A stretch of 64,000 nucleotides of DNA from NCBI GenBank assembly GCA_015680685.1, contig MNCI01000820.1:82212-146211 (forward strand), in the 5' to 3' direction. The position numbers and the translations under genes were made by a program. Within the stretch, counting starts at the first letter, position 1; each line of letters starts with the position of its first letter. Shown piece by piece: positions 44,856-57,349 of this stretch. The notes under the pieces are model-generated. The model was not told where the DNA came from, did not search any database, and was given only the letters and a program-made list of their open reading frames with translations. The stretch comes from Gnetum montanum. Lineage: Eukaryota; Streptophyta; Gnetopsida; Gnetales; Gnetaceae.

Positions 44856-46739
44856 ATGTCTCTCTCACAAGACCATGACAACGCAACAACTAGTAGGGCA
44901 ACTCATTGGAGAACGAACAAATTATATGATAATGAAGATGAAGTTTGGAGTACCCAATTTGATGTAGGGGTCTCCTATGAGCATCAATGCAAACAACATC
45001 ATTCCAACTCATAACTTCATAACATACTTAGTGATGATGAACCCCTACTGGCCACTACAAGCTTAACGGAAATACAAGAGGCTATTGAAATGCCCCGTAG
45101 GCATCATAAGGAAAGCCATCTACCTAGGCTTGACTTAAAAAACTTTTCTAAGTTTTCAAGAGGCTATGATTTAGATCCCCAACATCATCTACAAGCCTTC
45201 CATGATGCCTGTGCGTGGAATGACATTGATAATGGATGGCAAAAACTTAAGCTCTTCCCTCTGACACTCGTTGGCCAAGCAAAAGTATGGTATAGGTTGT
45301 TAAAACCAAAATCAATTTAACGTTGGCCGACAATGTTAGAACTCTTCAATGAAAGATATCAAACCTATGCAAGGGTGTTAGCCTTGAGGAGACAAATCCA
45401 AGAATGGAAACAAGTGCAACATGAACCCTTGGACATGGCCTTAGAAAGATATTATGCACTATTAAACAACTGCCTAGGCCATGGGTTCTCTGAGGAAAGG
45501 CTAATGTACAATATCATAGATGGGCTCTGTAATGAAACAAGGGAGATCCTAGGGATGTACACCCAAGGTCAACTATATGAGCTACGAACCCATCAATTCC
45601 AAGAGCTTATTAAGAAGATAGCAAGAGAAGAAGGAGAAATCGCCAAATGGGAGAATGTTGAAAGTTCTCAAGAGGACCAAAATCTCAACTTAACAAGGGT
45701 CCATGATCATGAAGAGGAGAAATCCACTCACTTCAGGGAGGTGGAATCATCTTTTCCAATCCTACAATCACTAGATGAAATTGAGGCAAAGATTAATAAG
45801 ATGACGGACTGGGTATATGAAAGATGTGGAGAATATGCCAACATTATTAGAGGAAGAACTATGCCAAATTGAGAAACAGGACAGGACACCATGCAACAAT
45901 CGAAACAAAGGGTAGAAGATAATAAGAATAAGAGCTCAACAACGAATTTCACATATCAATGTAACATCTGTCTGTACGATCACCCCAAAGGCCAATATCC
46001 AATTTTGTCACATTTACATAAGCATTGGAGAGGAATGTTACATCCAGATTTCGTACAGAAATATCAAATTCAACCATAGTGGCAGAAACCTCAGTCATGG
46101 GGGAGGCCACCACGAACTAGACCATACCCTTCATATGTCCCAACACCAAATGCTTATTATGTTCAACACCTTATTTCTCCAATAGGATCAACATCCTCTA
46201 CCTCACCTCATTGTTATCATTCTTCCAAGTACTATCCACCCATGTCCTCTCCAACAAGATCACCACCTCATGTATCTTACACCTCTCCTCAACCTCAATA
46301 TTCTCATACTTTACCCCCTTCTACATCACCACCAGCTATGCCAGAAGATTTTGCACCACAACACCAACCCGCAAACGTTACTTGTGCTGCCATTATCAAC
46401 AATAGTGGAGGTCCTTCACAACATCGAAGGCATCCCTTCTTTAGACATGACCGTTGAAAGGGACACCATAGTTTAGAAACCACTACATTCACCAACTCAG
46501 CACAAATCCAACACTGTGGTGCATCTTCCTCTTCGAACCCAACACCTCATGTTACCTTATCAAGGCCACCACTCAATACTCCAACAACCATGGGGCCCAA
46601 TGAATATTGCCACATGGGGAGACATGTTGATCCTTGCATACCATCTTATGGTCAAAAGTACCATAGTGGGTCAACTCCTTATAAATTAACCACATCTTAT
46701 AACTTGCCCCACTATGTCAACTCTAATCAAGTGTGTGAA
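44856..46739 (+). pseudogene. A2 gag
   Basis: Same Gag as in A1, starting at MSLSQDHDNAT and staying in one frame to the assembly gap, with stops near 45012, 45318, 45870, 46077 and 46456. Gag core at 45090-45560 (LDPQHHLQAFHDACAWND, LVGQAKVWYRLLKPKS, LFNERYQTYARV). Zinc-knuckle-like CNICLYDHPKGQ near 45963 has lost its last Cys, as a Tyr codon is present. A Pro/Ser-rich C-terminal region follows. It keeps the stretch GQLYELR that A1 has deleted, so A2 is the better guide to the family's Gag. Confidence 0.85.
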
Positions 46740-46961
46740 NNNNNNNNNNNNNNNNNNNNNNNNNNNNNNNNNNNNNNNNNNNNNNNNNNNNNNNNNNNNN
46801 NNNNNNNNNNNNNNNNNNNNNNNNNNNNNNNNNNNNNNNNNNNNNNNNNNNNNNNNNNNNNNNNNNNNNNNNNNNNNNNNNNNNNNNNNNNNNNNNNNNN
46901 NNNNNNNNNNNNNNNNNNNNNNNNNNNNNNNNNNNNNNNNNNNNNNNNNNNNNNNNNNNNN
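46740..46961. other. Assembly gap (222 N)
   Basis: Run of N at the 3' end of A2 gag. Real length unknown. Confidence 0.99.
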
Positions 46962-48085
46962 ATTCTTGTCATCATGGAAACTTAAAAGTAATTTTGTGCT
47001 TATTATGCCCAGAGTGAAAAATGATGGACTAAGAGGGAATGGCCAAGGTGTGACATCAAGGGAACTTGTGGATTCTCTTTGGTGACATCTATAGGTGCTA
47101 TCATGTAGCTTGGTTGTACTAAGATCCTTGTAGATCTAATGAAAAATGGGAGTAAGACTAATAAAAAGGCACTTATTCTAGGGGATCCCACTGGAAAGAC
47201 ATGCACCCATGCCTGAAGGTAGGTGGCTTCTTTAGATTAAACATTAAAAAAAAAAAGAGTAAGAAGAGTGTGCCAAATCAGCCACGTAGAAAAAAGAAGA
47301 AGAGAAGAAAAATTATGCCACAAAGAAATTCCAAATCACTCCTCCCTTGCACAAAATGCCAAGTGATCGTATGCCTTGCTGTCATGATTCTCTTATGAAT
47401 GTCCACCATTGGGATGAAACAATGTGATGTCACTGATCATAGGAATATACTTGGTCCTAATTTTTGAGCAACAAGTTAATGAAACTTTAATCATCCCTTA
47501 CACTAAGAACTCATTATGCCCTGAGTCAATTACCTCATGTCCCAATCTCTGCAATCCCTTCTACAATTCGCCTCATCTCACTATTCATGTAATTGTGACT
47601 CGTGTCTTGTATAGCACTGAATTCATATCTCATCATGGTGGTATCAACATTTGTATGTTTTTTTGCATCGTCATAGATTACATTTAACCCCCTCTAGTGC
47701 CTACAAACATTTTAAGGTGTGGTTACACAAGGGCATTATAGGTTGGAACCTGCTTTGGGGAGGACCCACTTGCATGACTTTTGTAATTTGTACTTGTTGC
47801 ACACCATCACATCATCTTATACCCTCTGAGTACTTCATTGCCAAATCTATTCTTTCCTTTGTCATCATTTTATCAAACATTCCTCAAAACTAGGTCTTTT
47901 TATGTGTCACCTAAACAAACCAGGTTCGACATTAAACTTTTAGGGAAACTTCCTTGAAAAACTTTATAACTCTAAAATCATGCTAAGTAAGGAATTCAGC
48001 ATTTATTAAAGGAAATGAGTAAGGTATGAAATCATTGAACTTTTTTTAATAACCTTACTAACAATTGATCTTTGTGTGATTATAG
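46962..48085 (+). other. A2 internal spacer
   Basis: Aligns with the A1 spacer (for example GACTAAGAGGGAATGGCC and the 'gttggaacctgctttggggaggac' block). No supported gene; A-rich runs near 47245 and 47300. Confidence 0.6.
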
Positions 48086-48640
48086 ATGACCCTTAAAAGA
48101 AGACAACAAGGAGGACCTTCTCAAGGTGAAATTGAATGAACTGGGGGAGGCAGAGGCCAAGGACCTCATGCAGAACTTGCAGAGAAGAAGGCACAATCAT
48201 TCAGCATCCATCATGGAACTCCTATTATAGCATAATCTATCTAAGCAAAAGGAGGAGAGGTTAGGACCCAAGCCTATGAAGAGGAATGATAGCTATTTTT
48301 GGCATGCATGTCAAGGCCAATCAAGTGTTTCCATAGTTGCCATGTCCATGGAAAGTGTCAACTCCATCAAACATTGGAACATCAATATGGACGGCTCATA
48401 ATTTGTGGATAGAGGAGAAGAAATGTCAAGCGCTTCTTCAATGATATCAATCTTAGAAGCCTGGCATGTAGAACAAAGGAAAGGCACCCATGGAGGAGCC
48501 CCCACTACCGGGAACCCCATGAGTTCCACAAGTTTTATCTTTTGTGTCTGTGTCCAAATTTTGTTTAATCCTCCATTGTGGCATGAATAAATGCCTGGTC
48601 AGTCAATAATCCCATACCTATCCACTGTGTAATCAATTGA
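48086..48640 (+). pseudogene. A2 env-position ORF remnant
   Basis: ATG at 48086 directly follows the acceptor-like TTTGTGTGATTATAG. The frame reads MTLKRRQQGGPSQGEIE then stops; further on QRKGTHGGAPTTGNPMSS matches A1. Most of the ORF known from C is missing. Confidence 0.5.
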
Positions 48641-48696
48641 ACTTGCTCCTCACTTTCTTTGACTCAAGGATGAGTTGTTATTCAATCATGGGGGTA

Positions 48697-49646
48697 TGAT
48701 GAGTCATGGTCTGTCAGGCCCAGTTATCAGAGCCTAATTATTGGAGCCCTAGTCTGATAGGTCCCGATATCGGATCCCTGATATTGGGGCTACGTTAACT
48801 AGGTCGTGTATATGGGGCCCTATATACATGATCACGTATACGTGGCCCCTTTGATGCATCCACCCATGCGTCGACGTGGCCCCGTTTACGCAAATTCTAT
48901 TTTTAACTATAAATAAGCATGCACCCGCAACACTTAGGCATCTTTCAAGTAGTTGTAGCAAAGCCCTTACAGTTTGTTTCCATAGGAGTTAGACTATTTT
49001 CCCAAGTGCATGCCCGCAGTGTGATGCTTGTAATTGTACGACACCTTTATTTGAGTGTGACGTACTTGGACACACACATGACCAGAAATAAAGATCGAGA
49101 TTACTTCATCATTGCAGCATTTACTTAGTTTTAATTATTTAATTGTTATTGTTATTTATTTTTTTCTTAGTTAATATTTCTTTATCATCATTTACTATTC
49201 CTGTTGTTAAATGCGGAATGAGTATGACTTAATCACGAGCATTTAAGTGTGACTACCTGGTAACCCAGTAGCGTACCTAGGATCTATGCTTGGTAATCCC
49301 AGTAGTAGTCGTGTGCAAGGTCCAAGATGTGTACGGATGATTAAGGAATGGATGCTCATTGCACTTAGGCTAGCTTAGACTTCATTTACTATTGCTTATT
49401 AGTTTAATCAAGATTATGTTCCATTGTCTCTAGGAGTAGCACTAGTTTAGGATTACATCATATGCCTCACTCTGGACTAAACCATATGTGACAAAGAAAA
49501 TACTAGTCTAGGTGGGAAGACAATGAACTGCGATCAACGTGTAACTATCTAGATATCACAACTAGCCCGTCTGCAGAGTTCAACCGGTTCATGCATGAAT
49601 TCTCGTATTCATATGGTTGAGTGTAGGGGTACCTCACCACTCATCA
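48697..49646 (+). repeat. A2 3' LTR
   Basis: 950 bp, preceded by ATGGGGGTA (polypurine tract, 48688-48696) and ending CTCATCA. Pairs with 43731-44715. Confidence 0.9.
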
Positions 49647-50954
49647 CCCGCTCACCGAGAAAGTAGTGGTATTTCTTGAAATTTTTGGAAATAATTGTTG
49701 GATCATTGACATCATTACTTTGCGAGCACTAGGGTTTGTTCTTGTGGGCACTTGTGTTCGTGTGGTAAAAAACATCGACCCTACCCTCTCCAACAAGCTT
49801 ATAGATTGAGCCACTTGTTCTAGATGGCTCAAGGCAAGGTGATACATAGAAGGGTCTCCACCACCACTGGTTCCTGCTTGTTTCTCTTGTTGGTGCAAGA
49901 GCCATTATCAGATCTCACGTATATGCTCCGTGACCATGTGCAAGTCTAACCTTGTTGCTTGTGCAAGCAGTAGAGGTGGTTGTTGCTCTTCCTCCATTTG
50001 TGTTGTGGAAAGTGTTTTATCTTTCATCATTTCACACCATGAGGCAATTGGGGTGTGACGAAGTGTGTCATTGGAATAGCGTGTTATCCCTGCCCATTTG
50101 CACAATCTTCTGATCAAGTAGGAAAAGGGTAAAGCTTGCCTTCCACATTCATTTTCTGCAAATAGTTTCTCAATTTTCAAAAAGAGTAACTATGAAAGGT
50201 TGATAGGAAATTTTCCGCTTAGAGTAGCACATGCACGAGTAGAGAAGCCGGTGATCTTGCTAGGTCTTATCGTTGGATTTAAGTGGTAAGATGCAATTTC
50301 GGAGTAAACTCTCTCTACATTGGTCAATATGCCAAACTCCTTACGGTCTACCCCACAGCATCACCTAATCCACTCCCCTTTCACCTCAGGGTTTGCTTAT
50401 TTTGGAATTTCTGTCACATTAGCCTTGGTCTCAAGCAACCCAAGAGTTTGCATGATTACCTTCACAAAGTAAGACACATGGATGTCCTTGATTCTTACTC
50501 GTGACCTCGACTACCAATTCATTTAGAAGAGATAAGTTTCCCCTAGATACCATTCACTACTAGACATGATGATTGGCCATATAGGAGAATTTTGTAGCTA
50601 AGTTCTAACTTCTTTTGGTACATTTTCTAGAAATGGTTCAAAGTTTAATTCTTGATGGACCATTCGTTGCAACTCTTTTGGCTTGATACCATCAAGGCAG
50701 GCCTTGGTCAAGGTGACGTCAAGCTGTGGTGCTATTGCTAGAGTCTTGTCCCCATGCGATTGTTCTATGGGAACTTCTTCTTTAGGAATATGATGAATAT
50801 ATTCCACATTAGGTTCTTTGCGGAGAGGGCCAGTTACATGTGAGCTTTTTGCGTGCTCTTGAGGTTGCGTGCCCCACTCCCTTCTAGTTCTAGGTTGCTT
50901 GTCTCGAGGTTATGACGATCCTTCTTTCCTTGGATGCCTCGATTTAGGTGCCAT
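49647..50954 (-). pseudogene. C env-position ORF, N-terminal part
   Basis: Starts at the ATG 50952-50954 (MAPKSRHPRKEGSS), directly after the acceptor-like ACTATGATTGTAG, and runs on the minus strand to the A2 insertion. Recognisable stretches are VHQELNFEPFLENVPKEVRT, NECGRQALPFSYLIRRLCKW and HQQEKQAGTSGGGDPS. The 'LPFSYLI..LCKWAGI' region resembles the plant retroelement domain often listed as 'putative plant transposon protein', by eye only. Seven or more stops and at least one frame change are present. As the third product of an Athila-like element, made from a spliced RNA in related families, its function is unknown. Confidence 0.65.
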
Positions 50955-51392
50955 CTACAATCATAGTATAACCACAAATTAAAATGTGTGAGTGTTGCTC
51001 AAAATGGAAATAATATACCTTTCCATTATGGCTAGGCTATGACAGTGACACATGCATCCTATTTGATCTAAGGTGGTGTAAAACGTTACACGTGCCTTCC
51101 CGGAGTGTAGTTGAAGGGTTGAAAACAATGAAATATGATGAATTAAAACTAATTCTTTGATTAACCCTAAGAGGTGTTAAGTCATTGATTAGCCATATTA
51201 TCACAATATATAGAATCATGGGCCCCCATGATGGAGATCATACCTCCGATAGCAAAAGGGTGAAATAATGGTTGGATTTGAACAAATGATAGGAAGGTTA
51301 GGTGCCCGAGAAGGAGATTGGATGTAGAAAAAAATCAAAAAAATCCCCTAGCGTTATGAACAAATGGACAAAATTCAAAGGCATGACACACA

Positions 51393-51515
51393 TATATATA
51401 GTATTGTGTCGCTGCGTCGACAGAGTCCCATAAACAGGGCTACGTAAATGCATGGGGATGCATATACGGGGCCTAGTTGATGCAGCTGTCCAACTATGTT
51501 GACCATCGGTGAATG
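51393..51515 (-). promoter_or_regulatory. LTR-like promoter block upstream of C's env-position ORF
   Basis: Minus strand: CG-rich words like those of LTR U3 (CATCAACTAGGCCCCGTATATG, GTCGACGCAGCG) followed by TATATATA at 51393-51400, about 440 bases before the ORF's ATG. Order and spacing mirror the U3-TATA arrangement of the A/C LTRs. Either an internal promoter or a leftover LTR piece. Confidence 0.4.
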
Positions 51516-53440
51516 ATGAATTAAAAGCCCAAATCTATGAATTTTAGCACAGAATTGAAGTCATTCGAGAGCTCAAAGAATTGAGAATAGCATGAAACAA
51601 AGAGGAAGAGATGTCGGTTTCAAAAGAAGAGTCAAATTCAAGAGAACGTCATAATATGGAGCTTGGGCGATGGGGAGCCTCATGATAGACAGCATAGATA
51701 TGACCAACAAATTATATCAAAGGAGTAGGAGATTAACAAGTGGAACCAAAGGATATGAAAGTGGCTCCTTCCCATAGTAGGCTCCAACCTTGTTTGTCCT
51801 TGCACATCTTCAACTTAGGAGTTCGTGAACCCCATAGTTAATTAATGACCACCGAGAGTCAATACTCGTATCCCTGAGAACCAACCAAAGGATTTACAAG
51901 TACCATCAAACCAAGATACATGATCAAAACATAAAACTAGTAGTGAGGCAAGTAACAGAGAGCAACTGATGAGGGGGAAAGTATGTGGAATGGAGTTTTG
52001 AGGTTAATATTGATAAAGTCCCGTTGTAAAGCATGTGGTTAAGTGACCTAATAAGAATCTATTCTAGGTCTGGATCAAGACCAATCATTTCCAGTGATGT
52101 CACAGTAATGGAATAATACCAACCCACCCACTCAAGACACACACATGCCCTTAGAGACCAAATCCCATTCCTTATAGAGAAGAAAAGAGAAGCAGGAAGT
52201 AAGGAGGGGCCTTAGTTAGAGGGGACCTCAGGCCTGGGTAACATGGATTTCTAGTCTTGTAATTAGTGCTTGTAGCCCATTATTTGATCCAAGGGGTGTG
52301 CTTTGAATTTCCATTATTGTTTATTTTTTTTTGAATGGGAACCACACCATGCAAGGATATATTGGTTGATCCAAGGGGTGTGCTTTGAATTCCCATTATT
52401 GTTTTTTTTTTCTTTCAAATGGGAACAACACCATGTAAGGACATGTTAGCTTCTTGTTATTCATCGACATGGAATGGGAAGGAATCCCTGAGGATTGTAA
52501 TGCACGAGAGATCATAGGAGGATATGTAGTCCACCACATCCCCTTGAAGTCACACCCTATTCCTTACCACTTGGATCTTTCCCAAGTCCAAAATCCACTA
52601 AGGTCAAAGATTTATTACAGTTGATTAACAGAAAAGGGACTATATTTCTCTTGATCCCAGGGCACCATAGAAAAGTGTGAGTGATCATATCTCATGGACT
52701 CATTGCCTGTTGCATGAAAGAAAGTATAACTTAGTTTTATGAAACCAAAATGCAAAGGAAAGAACTAGATATAATAGGCAACCCATAATATGCAAATCAC
52801 TGTTAGGAGCAACTACCACAGCATTGCATCCTATGGCAATAAGATGGATTATTAGCAAAAATAAATAGAGGAAAATAAAATAAAATAGAACAAAACAACT
52901 AAAAAGAGAATAAAGGTAATATATATATATATATATAAGGAAAAGTAGGTAAGAATTGTTAAACATACAAATGATGGTGTAAAACAAAAATGTGTAAAAC
53001 AAAAAATATAGAAAGGAGCTAAGAAGCCAAGACAACTATTTTAGCATGGGTAGTGATCTCCCTCATGACTAAGCTTGGAGGAGGAGATTCAAAAGATGGA
53101 ACGTAGCCGACCAGTTGGCGAAGTGGTAGTGACATTGGTTTGGTGTAGTTCATGGAAGGGTTTCAATTGTTGCATGTTGAGCAACTACATTCGTGTTGGA
53201 TCTTCAGGTTTGTGTATAAGTAGGGCCCCAAATGGAAAGGTCTTAGAAATAATATAAGGACCCTCCCACAATGTTTGAAACTTAGTCCATTGTGGCACAT
53301 GTGTGGGGTTCCAATAGAGAACCTTATCTCCACATTGAAATGTTACCTTTCAAGTCCTAAGGTCATGACGTTGTTTGTTATATGCCTTATGCACCTCATT
53401 TGATGATAGGGCTACTAATCGATTCTCATTTGACACATTC
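51516..53440 (-). other. C spacer between integrase and env-position ORF
   Basis: No supported gene. Contains an 82-bp tandem duplication, an AT microsatellite (about 52919-52938) and decayed frames. Confidence 0.5.
52285..52449. repeat. 82-bp tandem duplication in C
   Basis: TGATCCAAGGGGTGTGCTTT starts both units (52285 and 52367); each continues through a T-run and 'aatgggaac.acaccatg.aagga'. Confidence 0.85.
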
Positions 53441-54080
53441 AAGTTGATGAGCCGTTCTCATTATGTTAGGGGTAAGTCAATACCTAAGTCACTTTTGGTG
53501 GATAGTGTTTGGAGTTCTGCCTGAATCAGGAGTGTTGGTAGTTTTCTGTACACTAACTCGTAAGGGGAGTAGCCTATAGGAAGTTTCCATGTTGAGCAGT
53601 AGGCCCAGAGGGTGTCGTTACATTTTATGCTCCAATCTCTCCTATATTTGCTAATTGTCTTAGTTAGGATCATTGTAATCTCCCAATTTCTGACTTTGGC
53701 TTGCCCATTGGCTTGTGGGTGATTGGTTGTTGTTAGTTTATGTTCTACCCCCAAATGTTACATGAGTTTAGTAAAAGTAGCACCTGTGAAGTGAGTGCTA
53801 TTATCTAAAATGAGTGCACATGGCACCCTAAACCTATTCATGATTTGTTGTTGAACAAATCACAAGGCCGTGGTTGAGGAACAATCAATGATGGTTGTTG
53901 TTTTTGTCCACTTTGTATAGTAGTCCACTACGACAATAATGTATGTCTTTTCATTTAACATGGGTGTGATGGGGCCCATGAAGTCGATGCCCCAAATGTT
54001 GAAGGGCTCTAGTGGCTGAATCCATTGTTGAGGTCCCTCTATTCTTATCTTCATCCCACCATCTCTTTGACATTGATCAC
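53440..54080 (-). pseudogene. C integrase
   Basis: Inserts the element's DNA copy into the chromosome. The core begins with EPFNIWGIDFMGPITP (first catalytic Asp in GIDFMG) near 54000, continues with VVVDYYTKWTK, and after a stop-rich part resumes with LTTTNHPQANGQAKVRNWE (catalytic Glu expected at the position after 'GQ', here Ala-Lys, so possibly lost), DTLWAYCSTWKLPIGYSPYE and LVYRKLPTLL. The last block is typical of Athila. Broken by stops and at least one frame change. Confidence 0.8.
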
Positions 54081-54099
54081 AAAAGTAGACGAACCATTG

Positions 54100-55760
54100 A
54101 GCATCTTTGAAGAGTGTAGGCTAGTAGTATCCTATGAGCAAGATCTTAATGGCCATGCACCTTCCTACATAATGACCCCCACAAGGGCTCTCATGAGCAT
54201 CCTAGAGGATGCGCAGTTGATCTACATCAAGGACAAACCACCAAACCAAGCCATCCGCACACACCTTGCAAAGGTGTCGATTGATTTCCATGAAGTACTT
54301 GGCTCTATGAGGAAATCATTATTTCTTATGATGATCAAACTCCTTTGGTAGCTCTTGTGTAAGAGGATAGGTAAGGATGTTGCCAAACCAATTTGATCTT
54401 GTGGATGCCTCCTTTGCAATTGCTCTAGCAAAGAGGAGTTCATTTAGAAACAGGTTAGAGAGTGGGCTTTCCTTCTCTATGTTGTTCCATCATAACTGAG
54501 ACAAGTGATCAGCAATCACATTCTCAGTTCCCTTTTTTTCTACCATAGTAAGATTGAATTCTTGAACGATCAAGAGCCACCATATGACATGGGGGATCAT
54601 TTTTGGTTTGTTCATAAGGAACCAGATGGCACTGTGATCTATATGCACAAATACCTTGTATCTGAGCACATAGTGTCAGAATGTTTCCAAGGCAAACACC
54701 ATTGCCATTAATTCCCTTTTAGTGGTGGTGTAATTTAGTTGAGCATCCATGATACTTCAGCTTGCACAATGGATGTAATATGGATGCTTTTGATCATTCA
54801 ACTGCATGAGCATGACTCCCAACACATAATTAGACACATCCATCATGATGTGAAATGGTCTGGACCAATTGAGGGCTTGTAGAATTAGAGTCTCTATGAG
54901 TTTTTACTTCAATGTTTGGAATGCAGATTCATATTCCCTAGTCCAAAAAAATGAAGCATCTTTCTTTGTCTGCTACATCAATTGCTTGGCGATCTTCGAG
55001 AAATTATCAATGAAGCAACATTAGTAACTAGTATTTCCAAGGAACAACTGGACATCCCTTATAGTTCTCGGCTGACTGGTAATTCCTTGGATAACCCTAA
55101 TTTTCTCAGGATCCACTCCAATCCTTGCTTGTGAAATTCGATGTCCCAAAACAATGCCTTATTGGACCATTAGGTGGCTCTTCTACTAGTTGAGCCGTAA
55201 GTTAGTTTCCACACATTATTTCAAAACCTACTCAAGGCAGCCCAAGGCTTGCTCGAATGTTACTTCATAGGTGGAAAATTCATCCATAAAAAATTCTACA
55301 CCATTTTTGATTTGCTACTGGAAGATGATAAGGACAAGGTGTTGGAAGGTTGTGGGCACATTATATAGGCCAAAGGGCATCTTCCTATATGAAAAAGTTC
55401 CCCAAGGACTTGTAAACATTGTCTTGGCTTGGTCCTCTGGCACAATTTGGATTTGGTTATAGCCACTATAACCATCTAGGAAATTGTAGTAACAATGCCC
55501 CAAAATGGTATCCAACACTGGTCCAAAAATGGAAGTGGAAAATGATCCTTAAAGGTTTCCATATTTAGTAATTGAAAATCAATACAGACTCTCCATTTGT
55601 CATTCTTTTTTGGCACAATAACAAGTGGGTTGACCCACTCGCTATCTGCAATGGGGTAGATGAATCCTGCCTTCAGTAATTACTCAATTTTATCCTTGAC
55701 GATCTATTTAAGTTTGGGATTCAATAAACTTTGCAGCTATCGTCATGGCTTCATGGAAGG
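54100..55760 (-). pseudogene. C reverse transcriptase and RNase H
   Basis: RT: SEWVNPLVIVPKKNDKWRVC at about 55575-55640, FLDGYSGYNQIQIVPEDQ and TSPWGTFSYRKMPFGLYN at 55315-55518. The catalytic box is FMDEF at about 55276-55290 where Athila-like elements have FMDDF, so the second Asp is Glu. Further downstream, RNase H-like frames (54560-54760) are heavily decayed. Many stops. Confidence 0.8.
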
Positions 55761-56239
55761 GTCGATATAGATTCGATGTTGGCATACCCTAGGATCAATC
55801 CCTATCAACTCAAGATATGATCATGCAAAGGCAGTCAACCACTTGTTCACCATCCTTAGCAACTTCCTTTTTTGCTCTAGAGTAAGAGTGACATTGATTA
55901 TTACCGGCTTAGTTTTCTACAAGAATGCATATTCCAGATTGGCCAGTAAGGATTTTAGTTCTAGGGGATCCTATTTAAAGATTTTAGGGATCTGCAACTT
56001 TCCCTAATTAGTATCATCATTAGTAGTGGAAAGTTGTTGATGGACCTATTCTAGTTCATCCATGCTCCCCATATAGGCACATACAAGGCTCTCAGAGGAT
56101 TCCATGCATAAGGTGTTACTATCAGAATTAGTAGTCAGCCACTAGGTGCCTTCTTGGTTAGTGGCTTCTACGTACAGACATCATTGAATTTTTGATTTGG
56201 TGGCACATTGACTACATGCTTGAATGGATGCCTGCTTAA

Positions 56240-56690
56240 TGGACTAGAGTTGCTGCACACAGTTGCACTTGGAGTCACTATACGTGATGCATGGGACATG
56301 CTTCTTCTCGATCTTCCCAAAAGGATTTTCCTTATAAATTTCAATGGAGAGATCTCGGAGTCCCAAATGTGCGTCCACTGTGCTGAGCCATGCTTTTCCC
56401 ATTATAATCAAGAAGTCCCCCTTGCAATTATCGACACAGATTACCAAGAAATTAGTAGGGTAGGACCACCCACAAATGGTGGTCAAAATATCTTCTACCA
56501 ATCCCAAGGGAAGAGTAATGGATTGGTCTACCAACTCGACCTAAATGTTTCTTTTCTTCAATGGGGGCAAGTTCCAAGTCTTGTACATATCGTGTGAAAT
56601 CAGGTTGACACCTAACCTTGAATCCAATAGAGCTTTGCATGGCTTGTTTCCTGTTACCTAAAGGTATATGAGGGAGCTTCCTAGATTAGC
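56240..56690 (-). pseudogene. C aspartic protease
   Basis: Cleaves Gag and Pol. The active-site region reads KALLDSRLGVNLIS near 56610-56640: Asp-Ser is kept but the expected Gly is Arg. Then follow ITLPLGLVEDILTTI and FLIIMGKAWLST, the typical second half. The two parts lie in different frames. Confidence 0.7.
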
Positions 56691-57349
56691 CAATTTCCTA
56701 GGGAGATGACATGTCTTTATCCAGTCCATCACAACATGTGTTAACATGGTGTTTTACACTTTGGAAGATGTTTGGCTTGAAGGTCGCTCGAAGGATTGAG
56801 CATTAGAGGTAGTTGGAGATGTAGGGGCACTGGTCGTAGGTGAGTGTGAGGGTGTGTTTAGGTTATTAGGCTAGAAAAAGGGATGTTTCCATGGTTTTGA
56901 TTCTAACCCACTCAACTAAGAATTTGGTTGTAAATTGATGACCCTTGTGGCATTACGTTGCTGTGGCTATGGAGGTATCTCTCCTTGCATGGGCAGAGCA
57001 GGAGGTAGTTGAGTTAAGGGTTGATGGATAAGTGTGGTAGAAGAAGGTGGTAGAGGATAGTGCATATGTGGGTTTTCCCCCCTAGGTGATGAAGATTGGG
57101 CCTAGAAATATTCTAGAGAATAGTAATGATTTTCGAAGGTTGCGTGAGTAGAAGAGTCCTGTGGAGAGATTGGCTATTGAACATAGTACCCATAAGGATC
57201 TGGCTGCCGATAAGGGTACTGCTACCTCAGGGGTGGCATCCCCCATGATTGTGGGTGTTGCCATTTTTGGTAGTACTCATATGATTGTGGTGGAGTTCCA
57301 CTTGAATAATATCCCTATTTCTTGTGGTACTGCCTAGAATTGCCTTGGG

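Larger units (their letters stand above)
43731..49646 (+). mobile_element. Element A2: second gag-only Athila-like copy
   Basis: Same plan as A1 in plus orientation: 5' LTR, primer site, gag, spacer, env-position remnant, polypurine tract, 3' LTR, no pol. It lies in C's env-position ORF. Flanks are CCCCT and CCCGC, a poor target-duplication match (3 of 5), but the C reading frame resumes exactly when A2 plus five bases are removed. The LTRs differ by a duplicated ~55-bp CG-rich block in the 5' copy. The internal gap 46740-46961 hides the end of gag. Confidence 0.85.
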
